Of a stretch of 64,000 bases of DNA, positions 51,831 to 61,427 are shown in pieces; positions within the stretch are counted from its first letter, which is position 1; every line of letters starts with the position of its first letter. This DNA comes from Thauera aromatica_A. Its GTDB lineage: Bacteria > Pseudomonadota > Gammaproteobacteria > Burkholderiales > Rhodocyclaceae. Below the pieces are notes generated by a model that was given only the letters and a program-made list of their open reading frames with translations, did not search any database and was not told where the DNA came from. The position numbers and the translations under genes are program-made. Location of the stretch: positions 66,007 to 130,006 of the forward strand of contig NZ_JALLIK010000104.1 of the NCBI RefSeq assembly GCF_023093595.1. Direction: 5' to 3'.

Positions 51831-52325
51831 TCAGGCCGCGCCCGTGCGTGCGAGCAGAGCGACCACCTGGGCCGCGATGCCTTCCCCACGGCCGGTGAAG
51901 CCGAGCTTTTCGGTCGTCTTGCCCTTGATGTTGATGGCCGCGGCATCGATTCCAAGGTCGGCCGCGATGTTGGCCACCATCTCCGGCGCGTGCGGCAGGA
52001 TGCGCGGCGCCTTGCAGATCACCGTGGCGTCGATATTGACGACCGCCCAACCGGCCGCGCGCACGCGGGCGAACGCTTCGCGCAGCAGCACCCGGCTGTC
52101 GGCCCCGGCATGGGCCGGATCGGTGTCGGGAAAGAGGCGGCCGATATCACCCAGGCCGGCTGCGCCGAGCAGGGCATCGGTGAGCGCATGCAACAGCACG
52201 TCGGCGTCGGAATGCCCCAGCAGACCGTAGGCGAAAGGAATCGTCACCCCGCCGATGATCAGCGGGCGCCCCGGAACCAGGGCATGGACATCGAAGCCCT
52301 GGCCGATACGGAAAGGAAAATTCAT
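51831..52325 (-). CDS. ispF: 2-C-methyl-D-erythritol 2,4-cyclodiphosphate synthase IspF
   Basis: 164 aa. Zinc ligands lie in GFDVHAL and HSDADVLLHALTDALLGA, the substrate loop in DIGRLFPDTDP, and the C-terminal INIKGKTTEKLGFTGRGEGI matches the family. It performs the fifth step of the MEP isoprenoid pathway. It follows ispD by 4 nt in the usual order. Confidence 0.96.
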   Translation of the reverse strand: MNFPFRIGQGFDVHALVPGRPLIIGGVTIPFAYGLLGHSDADVLLHALTDALLGAAGLGDIGRLFPDTDPAHAGADSRVLLREAFARVRAAGWAVVNIDATVICKAPRILPHAPEMVANIAADLGIDAAAINIKGKTTEKLGFTGRGEGIAAQVVALLARTGAA

Positions 52326-52329
52326 CGCG

Positions 52330-53031
52330 TCACCCCCGACGGTGCTGGAGGATCCATTCGGCCAGATGAAGGTCGAGCGGATAGGTTACTTTCAGGTTGG
52401 TCGCATCGCCCTGCACCAGGCGCGGACGCAGCCCGGCCATCTCGATCGCGCTCGCTTCGTCGGTGACTTCGCTGGCCATCTCCAAGGCGCGGCGCAGCAT
52501 CACGTAACGGAACATCTGCGGCGTCTGCGCCTGCCACAGGCTGTCGCGCGGCACGGTTTGGGCGACATGCCGATGCTCGTCGGCGCGCTTGAGAGTGTCG
52601 GCGACCGGCACCGCCAGCAATCCGCCGACCTCATCCTGGGCCAGTTCGCGCACCAGCTTGTCGATGTGCCAAGGGGCCAGGCAAGGGCGCGCCGCATCAT
52701 GGACCAGCACCCAGTCGCTCTGCGCCGCTTCGCCGGCGATCGCCCGCAGACCGCCGAGCACGCTGTCGGCGCGCGTCGCCCCACCGCAGAACAGCGGCAC
52801 CAGCTTGGAGCCCAGCGCGCTCCAGTCGTGCCGTGCCCACTCGGCGTCATCGACCGAGAGCACGACGAACACCCGCTCGATCGCCGGCGCGGCGCACAGC
52901 GTGGCAAGGGCATGGTGGATCAATGGCCGACCGAGCAGAGGCAGATATTGCTTGGGGCGCGCCGCGCCCATGCGCGAACCGCTGCCGGCCGCCGGGACGA
53001 TGGCGAAGTGACGGGGATGGAAGGTCTGCAT
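52330..53031 (-). CDS. ispD: 2-C-methyl-D-erythritol 4-phosphate cytidylyltransferase IspD
   Basis: 233 aa nucleotidyltransferase. The CTP-binding loop is VPAAGSGSRMGAARPKQYL, with VHDAARPC and the late NLKVTYPLDL also conserved. It makes CDP-methylerythritol in the MEP pathway. It is the first gene of ispD-ispF-thpR and is divergent from the Memo gene. Confidence 0.96.
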   Translation of the reverse strand: MQTFHPRHFAIVPAAGSGSRMGAARPKQYLPLLGRPLIHHALATLCAAPAIERVFVVLSVDDAEWARHDWSALGSKLVPLFCGGATRADSVLGGLRAIAGEAAQSDWVLVHDAARPCLAPWHIDKLVRELAQDEVGGLLAVPVADTLKRADEHRHVAQTVPRDSLWQAQTPQMFRYVMLRRALEMASEVTDEASAIEMAGLRPRLVQGDATNLKVTYPLDLHLAEWILQHRRG

Positions 53032-53192
53032 GGCCCGATTCTAGCCGGGCAGCGCGCACCGCGGCAGTTCCCCGCGCCGCCTTCCCATGCCACCTCTCCC
53101 GGCGCACGCAGCGCTCCGCCCGGTCGCACCACGTACAATGGCGCTGGGGTGCCGGCTCCCGACGCGGAACCTGCATCCCGCAAGCACCATCC

Positions 53193-53198
53193 TATAAT
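53193..53198 (+). promoter_or_regulatory. Consensus -10 box upstream of the Memo-family gene
   Basis: A perfect TATAAT lies 45 nt before the 53244 start in the otherwise GC-rich ispD/Memo intergenic region. The -35 region about 17 nt upstream is poor, so an activator may be needed. Confidence 0.4.
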
Positions 53199-53243
53199 TG
53201 CATCGTCGTTTCCCCCGAAGACTTGAAGGCAGGGACTTCACAT

Positions 53244-54068
53244 ATGGCTGCCGCTTCGATTCGCCCGGCCGCGGTCGCCGGGCTGTTTTATCCGCGCGAC
53301 GAGCGCGTGTTGCGCACCCAGCTCGCCGAACTGCTGGCCACCGCAGTGCCGCTCGAAGCCGCGCCCATCCCCAAGGCGCTCATCGTCCCCCATGCCGGCT
53401 ACATCTATTCGGGAGCGGTGGCGGCGAGCGCCTACACCTCGCTCGCTCCGCTGCGCGAGCGCATCCGGCGCGTGGTCCTGCTCGGCCCCACGCATCGCAT
53501 GGCGGTACGCGGCTTCGCCCTCCCCGCAGCCCAGGTTTTCGCCACCCCGCTGGGCGAAGCGCCCCTGTCCCAAGCGGACTGGCTGGCGCTGCAGGCCAGA
53601 GCGGACGTGCATGTCGATGACCGCCCCCATGCCCTCGAGCACTGCCTCGAAGTACAGCTCCCCTTCCTCCAGGTGATGCTCGAGCGCTTCGAGATCGTCC
53701 CCCTGCTGGTCGGCGACGCCCCCGCCGCGGCGGTCGCGGAACTGCTCGAGGCCCTGTGGGGCGGGCCGGAAACCCTGATCGTCGTCAGCTCGGACCTGTC
53801 TCATTACCACCCGTACCGCGAGGCCCAGTGGACCGACCGGGCCACCGTCGAAGCGGTCCTCACCCTGCGCGACGGCATCGATCACGAGCAGGCGTGCGGC
53901 GCCACCCCGATCAACGGCCTGCTGCTTGCCGCCCGCCGTCATCACCTCCATCCACAGCTGCTCGACCTGCGCAATTCCGGCGACACTGCCGGCGACCGTG
54001 CGCGGGTCGTCGGCTACACCAGCATCGCTTTTTCCGACACGGAGTTCCCCGACCATGCCCGACACTGA
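53244..54068 (+). CDS. amrB: AmmeMemoRadiSam system protein B (MEMO1 family)
   Basis: 274 aa, the Memo fold related to LigB-type non-heme dioxygenases. Conserved His/Asp/Cys positions are seen in VPHAGYIYSGAVAASAY, LLGPTHRMAV, DRPHALEHCLEVQLPFL, SSDLSHYHP and ACGATPINGLL. Human MEMO1 affects iron and redox biology; the bacterial role is unknown. It overlaps the AMMECR1-type gene by 14 nt. The start has a plausible purine-rich upstream region (GGCAGGGAC). Confidence 0.92.
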   Translation: MAAASIRPAAVAGLFYPRDERVLRTQLAELLATAVPLEAAPIPKALIVPHAGYIYSGAVAASAYTSLAPLRERIRRVVLLGPTHRMAVRGFALPAAQVFATPLGEAPLSQADWLALQARADVHVDDRPHALEHCLEVQLPFLQVMLERFEIVPLLVGDAPAAAVAELLEALWGGPETLIVVSSDLSHYHPYREAQWTDRATVEAVLTLRDGIDHEQACGATPINGLLLAARRHHLHPQLLDLRNSGDTAGDRARVVGYTSIAFSDTEFPDHARH

Positions 54069-54621
54069 CCTCGGCCCCCTCCTGCTCAAGCTCGCCCGCG
54101 CGGCGATCGCCCATCATCTGGGCCTCGCTCCGGCGCCCGAGGTGCCGCAAGACGCCCGCCTGCACGAGCGCGGCGCGTCCTTCATCACCTTGCTGCAGGA
54201 CGGCCGGCTGCGCGGCTGCATCGGCAGCCTGCGTCGCTCGCACCCGCTGGGGGAGGATGTCATGACCAACGCCGTCGCCGCCGCCAGCAAGGATTCACGT
54301 TTTCCGCCGCTCACCGGCGAGGAGCTGGGCGGGATTTCGATCGAAGTCTCGGTGCTGTCCGAGCCCGAATTCATCGACTTTTTCGGCGAGGAAGAGCTGC
54401 TCGCCCAGTTGCGTCCTTTCGAAGACGGCCTGATCCTGTTCTCGGGCTGCAGCAGCGCCACCTTCCTGCCCCAGGTGTGGGAGCAGCTTCCCGAGCCGCG
54501 CGCCTTCCTCAACGCGCTCAAGCACAAGGCCGGCCTGCCCACCAACCGCGAGGTGGTCGAACTGATGGCCGCCCGCTACCACGTGCAGAAATGGAAGGAG
54601 AGCGAGCAGGCCCACTCCTGA
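54055..54621 (+). CDS. amrA: AmmeMemoRadiSam system protein A (AMMECR1 family)
   Basis: 188 aa AMMECR1 domain. The hallmark LRGCIGSL motif is at about residues 53-60, with ISIEVSVLSEPE, GLILFSGCSSATFLPQVW and NREVVELMAARYHVQKW further on. The biochemical function is not known. It starts inside the Memo gene and is followed after 56 nt by the radical SAM gene. Confidence 0.92.
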   Translation: MPDTDLGPLLLKLARAAIAHHLGLAPAPEVPQDARLHERGASFITLLQDGRLRGCIGSLRRSHPLGEDVMTNAVAAASKDSRFPPLTGEELGGISIEVSVLSEPEFIDFFGEEELLAQLRPFEDGLILFSGCSSATFLPQVWEQLPEPRAFLNALKHKAGLPTNREVVELMAARYHVQKWKESEQAHS

Positions 54622-54677
54622 CCTTGCACCACGCCTGACCGCCCTCGCCAGTCCCCACCCGAGCTGGAGCGCCCACC

Positions 54678-55799
54678 ATGAACACCGCCCCGTCACCGGC
54701 CACCGCGGCCGACAGCCGCCATCCCGCCCGCTACTGGCATGCGCTCGACGACGGGCGCTACCAGTGCGACCTGTGCCCGCGCTTCTGCAAGCTGCATCCC
54801 GGTCAGCGTGGCGCCTGCTTCGTGCGCATGCGCGAAGGCGACGACATGCTGCTGACCACCTACGGACGCAGCTCGGGTTTCTGCATCGACCCGATCGAGA
54901 AGAAACCGCTGAATCACTTCTACCCGGGCAGCAGCGTGTTCTCCTTCGGTACCGCCGGCTGCAACCTGGCGTGCAAGTTCTGCCAGAACTGGGACATTTC
55001 CAAGTCGCGCGACATGGACACGCTGATGGACGCTGCCTCGCCGCAGGAAATCGTCGCCACCGCGCAGCACTGGGGCTGTCACAGCGTCGCCTTCACCTAC
55101 AACGACCCGGTGGTTTTCGCCGAGTACGCGATCGATGTCGCCGACGCCTGCCACCGCGCGGGGCTGAAGACGGTGGCGGTCACCGCCGGCTACATCACCG
55201 AGCTCGCGCGCCACGACTTCTTTTCACGGATGGACGCGGCCAACGTCGACCTGAAAGGCTTCACCGAAGACTTCTACGTGAAACTGTGCGGCGCCCACCT
55301 CCAGCCGGTACTCGACACCCTGCTCTGGCTGCGGCACGAAACCGAGGTCTGGGTCGAGCTCACCACCTTGCTGATTCCCGGCCACAACGACTCGGACGAA
55401 GAACTCACCGCCTTGTCGAACTGGGTACGCAAGGAACTCGGCGCCGACGTACCGCTGCACTTCAGCGCCTTCCATCCCGATTTCAAGATGGACGACCTGC
55501 CGCCCACGCCGCCCGCCACCTTGCGCCGCGCGCGGCGCATCGCGCTCGATAGCGGCCTGCAGCACGTCTATACCGGTAACGTGCACGACATTGACGGCGA
55601 CACCACGCGCTGCACCGGCTGCGGCGAAGCGCTGATCGTGCGCGACTGGTACGAGATCCGCAGCTACCACCTCGACGCCCGGGGCGCCTGCCCGCACTGC
55701 GGCACCGTGCTCGCGGGGCGCTTCGGTCCAAGCGGCGCCGCAATCGGCAAGGCCTTCGGCGCGCGGCGGATTCCGGTCGCGATTCACCGCCATGCCTGA
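54678..55799 (+). CDS. amrS: AmmeMemoRadiSam system radical SAM enzyme
   Basis: 373 aa. Radical SAM motif C-x3-C-x2-C in CNLACKFCQNW. An upstream Cys cluster is YQCDLCPRFCKLHPGQRGAC, and the C-terminal zinc-ribbon-like pairs are TRCTGCGEA and GACPHCG. It resembles pyruvate-formate-lyase-activating enzymes. Together with the two preceding genes it forms a widely conserved three-gene system whose reaction is unsolved. Confidence 0.93.
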   Translation: MNTAPSPATAADSRHPARYWHALDDGRYQCDLCPRFCKLHPGQRGACFVRMREGDDMLLTTYGRSSGFCIDPIEKKPLNHFYPGSSVFSFGTAGCNLACKFCQNWDISKSRDMDTLMDAASPQEIVATAQHWGCHSVAFTYNDPVVFAEYAIDVADACHRAGLKTVAVTAGYITELARHDFFSRMDAANVDLKGFTEDFYVKLCGAHLQPVLDTLLWLRHETEVWVELTTLLIPGHNDSDEELTALSNWVRKELGADVPLHFSAFHPDFKMDDLPPTPPATLRRARRIALDSGLQHVYTGNVHDIDGDTTRCTGCGEALIVRDWYEIRSYHLDARGACPHCGTVLAGRFGPSGAAIGKAFGARRIPVAIHRHA

Positions 55800-55857
55800 G
55801 CCGCGCCCGCTGCCGGCAGCGCGCGGCCCCGGCGCCCGGCGCTGACCGCGCCCCCTC

Positions 55858-55885
55858 CACGCACCCTCCTCCACGCACCCTCCTC
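55858..55885. repeat. 14-bp tandem repeat, two copies
   Basis: CACGCACCCTCCTC occurs twice head to tail between the radical SAM gene and mfd, preceded and followed by partial copies. It is probably slippage in C-rich DNA. Confidence 0.7.
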
Positions 55886-56024
55886 CGCGCGGCCGCACCG
55901 GGTGCGGCAACCCGGCAAGCCCGGTGCGGCCGGGCGCACGGGCACGGTTTGCGGGATAATCGCCCCCTCGCCAAGGCCGCGCGCCGCCGGCGAGCGCTTC
56001 TTCCGCCGCAGATACACGCTCCCA

Positions 56025-59000
56025 ATGCCAAGTCCGCTCGACACCCTGCTCACCCATCTCGCCACCCTGCCCCTACCCAGAGCCGGCGCCCGCCTGGCGT
56101 TGCCGCCACTGGCCGGCTCCGCCGACGCGCTCGCGATCGCCCAGCTCGCCGGCCGCGGCCGCATGCTGCTGGTGATCACCGCCAATCCGCTCGACGCCCA
56201 GCGCCTGGTGGATGAAATCGCCTGGATCGCACCGGCCTTGCGCCTGCACCTGCTGCCGGACTGGGAAACCCTGCCTTACGACAGCTTCTCGCCGCATCAG
56301 GATCTCATCTCCGAACGCCTCGCCACCTTGTATGCGCTCAGCCGCGGCGAAGCCGATATCGTGCTCGTGCCCGCGTCCACCGCGCTCTACCGGATGGCGC
56401 CACCGAGCTATCTTGCCGCCTACACTTTCTTCCTCAAGCAGGGCGAGCGCCTCGACGCGGAGCGGTTCAAGACCCAGATGGCACTGGCCGGCTACGCCCA
56501 CGTCACCCAGGTGGTCAGCCCCGGTGAATTCTCGGTGCGCGGCGGGCTCGTTGACCTGTTCCCGATGGGCTCTCCACTGCCTTTCCGCATCGACCTCTTC
56601 GACGACGAAGTCGAGAGCATCAAGACCTTCGACCCCGACACCCAGCGCACCGTCTATCCGACGAAGGAAATCCGCCTGCTGCCGGCGCGCGAATTCCCCC
56701 TCGACGATGCCGGGCGCACCCGCTTTCGCAGCCGCTTCCGCGAGACCTTCGAGGGCGACCCGACGCGCGCCTCGATCTACAAGGATATTTCCGGCGGCAT
56801 CGCTCCCGCCGGCATCGAGTACTACCTGCCGCTGTTCTTCGACGATACCGCGACCCTGCTCGACTACCTGCCCGCCGACACCCCGGTGCTGCTGCACCGC
56901 GACGTCCCCACGGCGATCGCCGAATTCTGGCGCGACACCCGCTCGCGCCACGACCTGCTCAAAGGCGACCGCAGCCGCCCGGTGCTGCCGCCCGAGCAGC
57001 TTTTTCTCAGCGACGAAGCCTTCTTCACCGCGCTCAAGCGCCGCCCGCGCCTGGACATCGGCGCCGAGCCCGACCCCGCTCGCAACGCCGGAGCAGGCGG
57101 CGGCACACCCGCGGGCGAAGCGGCGGGCAAGGTGGACAGCGCCGGTCGCGATGCCGCCGCGCTCGCCCTGCCCGCACCCGAAGTCGCCGTCGAGCGCAAG
57201 TCCTCCGACCCGCTGCACAGGCTCAAGGCCTTCATCGACGGTTTCATCGACGACGCCGGCGGCCGCATCCTGCTCCTCGCCGACTCGCCCGGCCGGCGCG
57301 AAACGATGGCCGAGTTCTTCGCCGAATACGGCGTGAAGCCCGAGCCGACGGTCGATTTCGCGGCCTTCCTCGCCGCCGCCAGCCCGGTGGCGCTCGGCGT
57401 CGCCCCGCTCGCCCGCGGCTTCGTGCTGCCGGCGGCCAGGCTGGCGGTGCTGACCGAGGCCGAACTCTACGCTGCCACCGCCCGCAGCCGCAGCCGCCGC
57501 GACAGCCGCAAGGCGGCGACCATGGAAGGCTGGCTGCGCGATCTGTCCGAGCTGAAGATCGGCGACCCGGTGGTGCACGTGTCGCACGGCATCGGCCGCT
57601 ACCTCGGGCTGATCCACATGAACCTCGGCGAAGGCCGGGTTGAGCAAACGAGCGAGTTCCTCCATCTGGAATACAACGGCGGCGACAAGCTCTACGTGCC
57701 GGTGGCGCAACTGCACGTGATCACCCGCTACGCCGGCGCCGACCCGGAAGGCGTGGAACTGCACCGCCTCGGCTCGGGCCAGTGGGAAAAGGCGAAGAAA
57801 AAAGCCGCGATGCAGGTGCGCGACACCGCCGCCGAGCTGCTCGCGCTCTACGCCCAGCGCGCCGCGCGCCCCGGGCACCGCTTCGATTTCACCCAGCACG
57901 ACCTGGAAGCCTTCGCCGAAGGCTTCGGCTTCGAGACCACGCCCGACCAGCAGGCGGCGATCGACGCCGTGGTCACCGACATGAAATCAGGCCGGCCGAT
58001 GGACCGCCTGGTATGCGGCGACGTCGGCTTCGGCAAGACCGAAGTGGCGCTGCGCGCAGCCTTCATCGCGGTAGCCGACGGCCGCCAGGTGGTGGTGCTG
58101 TGCCCGACCACCCTGCTCGCCGAACAGCACTACCAGACCTTCGCCGACCGCTTCGCCGACTGGCCGATCAAGATCGCCGAACTGTCGCGCTTCAAGTCCG
58201 CCAAGGAGCAGGCCGAGTCGCTCCGGCTGCTCGGCGAAGGCAAGGTGGACATCGTCATCGGCACCCACCGCCTGATCCAGAAGGACGTCAAGTTCAAGCG
58301 CCTCGGGCTGGTGATCATCGACGAGGAACACCGTTTCGGCGTGCGCCAGAAGGAAGCGCTGAAAGCGCTGCGTTCCGAAGTCGACGTCCTGACCCTCACC
58401 GCCACCCCGATCCCGCGCACGCTCGGCCTGGCGATGGAAGGCCTGCGCGAGTTCTCGGTGATCGCCACCGCGCCGCAAAAGCGCCTGGCGATCAAGACCT
58501 TCGTCCAGCCTTCGAGCCGCGGCGCGATCCGCGAGGCGGTGCTGCGCGAATTCAAGCGCGGCGGCCAGGTGTATTTCCTGCACAACGAGGTCGACACCAT
58601 CGACAACATGCGCGACGACCTCGAAGAGCTGCTGCCCGAGGCGCGCATCGTCGTCGGTCACGGCCAGCTGCCCGAGCGCGAACTCGAGCGCGTGATGCGC
58701 GAATTCACCCAGCAGCGCGCCAACCTGCTGCTGTGCACCACCATCATCGAGACCGGCATCAACATCCCCACCGCCAACACTATCATCATCAACCGCGCCG
58801 ACCGCTTCGGCCTCGCCCAGTTGCACCAGCTGCGCGGCCGCGTCGGCCGCAGTCACCACCAGGCCTACGCCTACCTGCTGACCCAGCCCGGCGCCAAACC
58901 GACGCCGCAGGCGCAAAAGCGCCTGGAGGCGATCGCGCTGATGGACGAGCTCGGCTCGGGCTTTTACCTTGCCATGCACGACCTCGAGATCCGCGGCGCC

Positions 59001-59567
59001 GGCGAAGTCCTGGGCGAGAACCAGTCGGGCGAAATCCAGCAGGTCGGCTTCAGCCTGTACACCGAGATGCTCAAGCGCGCGGTCCGGGACCTGCAGGCCG
59101 GCCGCGAGCCCGACCTGTCCCAGCCGCTGGAGGTCGTCTCCGAGATCAACCTGCACACGCCCGCGCTGCTGCCCACCGACTACTGCCCCGACGTCCAGGA
59201 GCGGCTCACGCTCTACAAGCGCCTGGCCAACTGCGAGACGGAAGAGGATCTGCGCGCGCTGCAGGAAGAGCTGATCGACCGCTTCGGCGAACTGCCGGCG
59301 CAAACCGTCGCCCTGATCGAGACCCACCGCCTGCGGATGATGGTCAAGGCGTTCGGCGTGCATAAGCTCGATGCTTCCGAGGCCCAGATCAGCGTGCAGT
59401 TCGCCCCGGATGCGCCGATCGACCCGGTGAAGGTGATCTTCCTGATCCAGAAGGACCGCGACACCAGGATGGCCGGCCCGGAAAAACTCGTCCGCCGCAC
59501 CAACCTGCCCGACCTGAAAGAGCGGGTCAAAGCGGTGCGCAACCTGCTCGAAGCCGTCCGAACTTGA
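56025..59567 (+). CDS. mfd: Transcription-repair coupling factor Mfd
   Basis: 1180 aa, about 30 longer than typical. UvrB-like N-terminal domains (about 1-340), RNA-polymerase-interacting domain beginning VVHVSHGIGRYLGLI (about 518), translocase with Walker A GDVGFGKTEVALRA (about 664) and DEEHRFG (about 765), then the TRG region and a C-terminal autoinhibitory domain. It removes stalled RNA polymerase and recruits UvrA. The extra length is a low-complexity Ala/Gly-rich insertion at about residues 348-392. ATG 56025 is chosen; an upstream frame to 55902 has no support. Confidence 0.95.
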   Translation: MPSPLDTLLTHLATLPLPRAGARLALPPLAGSADALAIAQLAGRGRMLLVITANPLDAQRLVDEIAWIAPALRLHLLPDWETLPYDSFSPHQDLISERLATLYALSRGEADIVLVPASTALYRMAPPSYLAAYTFFLKQGERLDAERFKTQMALAGYAHVTQVVSPGEFSVRGGLVDLFPMGSPLPFRIDLFDDEVESIKTFDPDTQRTVYPTKEIRLLPAREFPLDDAGRTRFRSRFRETFEGDPTRASIYKDISGGIAPAGIEYYLPLFFDDTATLLDYLPADTPVLLHRDVPTAIAEFWRDTRSRHDLLKGDRSRPVLPPEQLFLSDEAFFTALKRRPRLDIGAEPDPARNAGAGGGTPAGEAAGKVDSAGRDAAALALPAPEVAVERKSSDPLHRLKAFIDGFIDDAGGRILLLADSPGRRETMAEFFAEYGVKPEPTVDFAAFLAAASPVALGVAPLARGFVLPAARLAVLTEAELYAATARSRSRRDSRKAATMEGWLRDLSELKIGDPVVHVSHGIGRYLGLIHMNLGEGRVEQTSEFLHLEYNGGDKLYVPVAQLHVITRYAGADPEGVELHRLGSGQWEKAKKKAAMQVRDTAAELLALYAQRAARPGHRFDFTQHDLEAFAEGFGFETTPDQQAAIDAVVTDMKSGRPMDRLVCGDVGFGKTEVALRAAFIAVADGRQVVVLCPTTLLAEQHYQTFADRFADWPIKIAELSRFKSAKEQAESLRLLGEGKVDIVIGTHRLIQKDVKFKRLGLVIIDEEHRFGVRQKEALKALRSEVDVLTLTATPIPRTLGLAMEGLREFSVIATAPQKRLAIKTFVQPSSRGAIREAVLREFKRGGQVYFLHNEVDTIDNMRDDLEELLPEARIVVGHGQLPERELERVMREFTQQRANLLLCTTIIETGINIPTANTIIINRADRFGLAQLHQLRGRVGRSHHQAYAYLLTQPGAKPTPQAQKRLEAIALMDELGSGFYLAMHDLEIRGAGEVLGENQSGEIQQVGFSLYTEMLKRAVRDLQAGREPDLSQPLEVVSEINLHTPALLPTDYCPDVQERLTLYKRLANCETEEDLRALQEELIDRFGELPAQTVALIETHRLRMMVKAFGVHKLDASEAQISVQFAPDAPIDPVKVIFLIQKDRDTRMAGPEKLVRRTNLPDLKERVKAVRNLLEAVRT

Positions 59568-59631
59568 TGAATTCACGTTCACCGAATCCCTGCAGCCCCG
59601 TATCATTGCGAAAACCCGCGAGTAACCGCCC

Positions 59632-61401
59632 ATGATGTCCGTTTATCGAAAACCTCCGCAGGCCTTCCCCGCCGAAAGCGCATTCTTCAGGCTGCCGGGC
59701 GCCTTGCTGATGGTTCTCGACGAGAACTGGGTGATCCAGATGATGAGCGAATCATGGCGGGAAGTGCTCGGCCTCGGCCAGGACGAATTGCGCTGGCGTC
59801 CGTTCATCGAGGTCGTGCACGAACTCGACCGCGAGGACATGATCGACCGCCTGTGCCGCATCGGCGACGAATTGTCGACGGTGCGCTTTTCGTGCCGCTG
59901 CCGCAGAAGCGACGGCACCTATGTCGGCCTGGCGTGGAGCGTCAGCTTCGACCCCGACCACATGCTGTTCTACGCTTCGGCGCACGAGACCGGGGTGAAC
60001 CTGTCGGAGCACGAAGCCCGGCTGCCGGAAGTCTTCATCGACGGCCTGACCGGCCTGCCCAACCGCGGCCTGTTCCTCGACCGCGTCAATCACGCGATGC
60101 AGCGCGCCCAGCGCAACAATCAGCTCCAGTTCGCCGTCATCCACTGCGGCATCGACCGCTTCAGCGTCATCAACCACAGCCTCGGCAACCGCATCGGCGA
60201 TCTGCTGCTGATCGAGATCGCCAACCTGCTGCGCCGCTCCACCCGGCCGACCGACATGATCGCGCGCCTCGGCGGCGACGAGTTCGGCATCCTGCTCGAA
60301 GACATCAAGGACCCCACCTCCCCGGTGCGGGTCATCAAGCGCCTGCAGGAAAGCTGCGTCCTGCCTTTCCATCTGCACGAACATGAAGTGTTCGCCAGCA
60401 TGTCAGCGGGAATGACGATGAACAATTCCCACTACGACCATCCTGACGTCATGCTCCGCGACGCCAGCCTGGCGATGAACCGGGCCAAGACCCAGGGCGG
60501 CGGCGGTTATGCGATGTTCGACCGCGGGATGCACGAAGAAGCCTTGCGCCGGCTCGACCTCGAACTCGATCTGCGCCGCGCGCTCGAGCGCAATCAATTC
60601 GAAGCCTATTACCAGCCGATCGTGCGTCTGCGCGACACCCGGCTGGTCGGCTTCGAAGCGCTGGTGCGCTGGAACCACCCCGAGCGCGGCCTCATCCCCC
60701 CCGCCGAATTCATCCCCCTGGCCGAAGACAGCGGCCTGATCGTCCCCATCGGGCGCTGGATGCTCGACACCGCGTGCGCCCAGATGCGCCGCTGGCAGCT
60801 CGCCTTCCCGCGCCGCCCGGCGTTGACCGTCAGCGTCAACCTGTCCGCACGCCAGCTCACCCACCCCGAGCTGCTGCCGGAGATCCGCCGCACCCTGCGC
60901 GAGAGCGGACTTTCCCCGCGCCACCTGAAGCTCGAAATCACCGAAAGCGCGGCAATGGAAGACGGCGAGCGCGCGATCGAGCTGATGAGCGCCCTCAAGC
61001 GCACCCGACTCAAACTGATGCTGGACGACTTCGGCACCGGTTACTCCTCGCTGTCCTACCTGCACCGCCTGCCGATCGACACCCTGAAGGTCGACCGCTC
61101 GTTCATCCGCCACGTTCACGACCGGGCGGCCGACCGCAGCTTCGTCGAAACCATCCTCAACCTCGCCCACAAGCTGGGCCGCGAGGTCGTCTGCGAGGGC
61201 GTCGAGCTCCCCGCCCAGGAAGCGCTGCTGCGCGGGCTGGGGGCCGAATTCGCCCAGGGTTTCCTGTACTCGCGTCCGGTCACCGCCGCCCAGGCCGAAA
61301 TGCTGATCATCGACGACCTGGAAAACCCCGGCCGCCTGCTGCGCGACATCGCCCCCGCGCCCGGCCCGCAAACGGCGGACACCCCGACCCGCGCCCACTG
61401 A
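59632..61401 (+). CDS. PAS-GGDEF-EAL cyclic-di-GMP protein
   Basis: 589 aa. Residues about 20-130 are a PAS sensor, about 138-305 a GGDEF domain with intact LGGDEFGI, and about 312-565 an EAL domain with intact GFEALVRW, NLSARQL, EITESA, LDDFGTGYSSL and CEGVE. Both catalytic sites look usable, so it may make and/or degrade c-di-GMP. There are no membrane segments, so it is cytoplasmic. It starts 64 nt after mfd and is followed by corA at 26 nt. Confidence 0.92.
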   Translation: MMSVYRKPPQAFPAESAFFRLPGALLMVLDENWVIQMMSESWREVLGLGQDELRWRPFIEVVHELDREDMIDRLCRIGDELSTVRFSCRCRRSDGTYVGLAWSVSFDPDHMLFYASAHETGVNLSEHEARLPEVFIDGLTGLPNRGLFLDRVNHAMQRAQRNNQLQFAVIHCGIDRFSVINHSLGNRIGDLLLIEIANLLRRSTRPTDMIARLGGDEFGILLEDIKDPTSPVRVIKRLQESCVLPFHLHEHEVFASMSAGMTMNNSHYDHPDVMLRDASLAMNRAKTQGGGGYAMFDRGMHEEALRRLDLELDLRRALERNQFEAYYQPIVRLRDTRLVGFEALVRWNHPERGLIPPAEFIPLAEDSGLIVPIGRWMLDTACAQMRRWQLAFPRRPALTVSVNLSARQLTHPELLPEIRRTLRESGLSPRHLKLEITESAAMEDGERAIELMSALKRTRLKLMLDDFGTGYSSLSYLHRLPIDTLKVDRSFIRHVHDRAADRSFVETILNLAHKLGREVVCEGVELPAQEALLRGLGAEFAQGFLYSRPVTAAQAEMLIIDDLENPGRLLRDIAPAPGPQTADTPTRAH

Positions 61402-61427
61402 CGGCGTCCCTGCCGAGCCTGCGCGCC

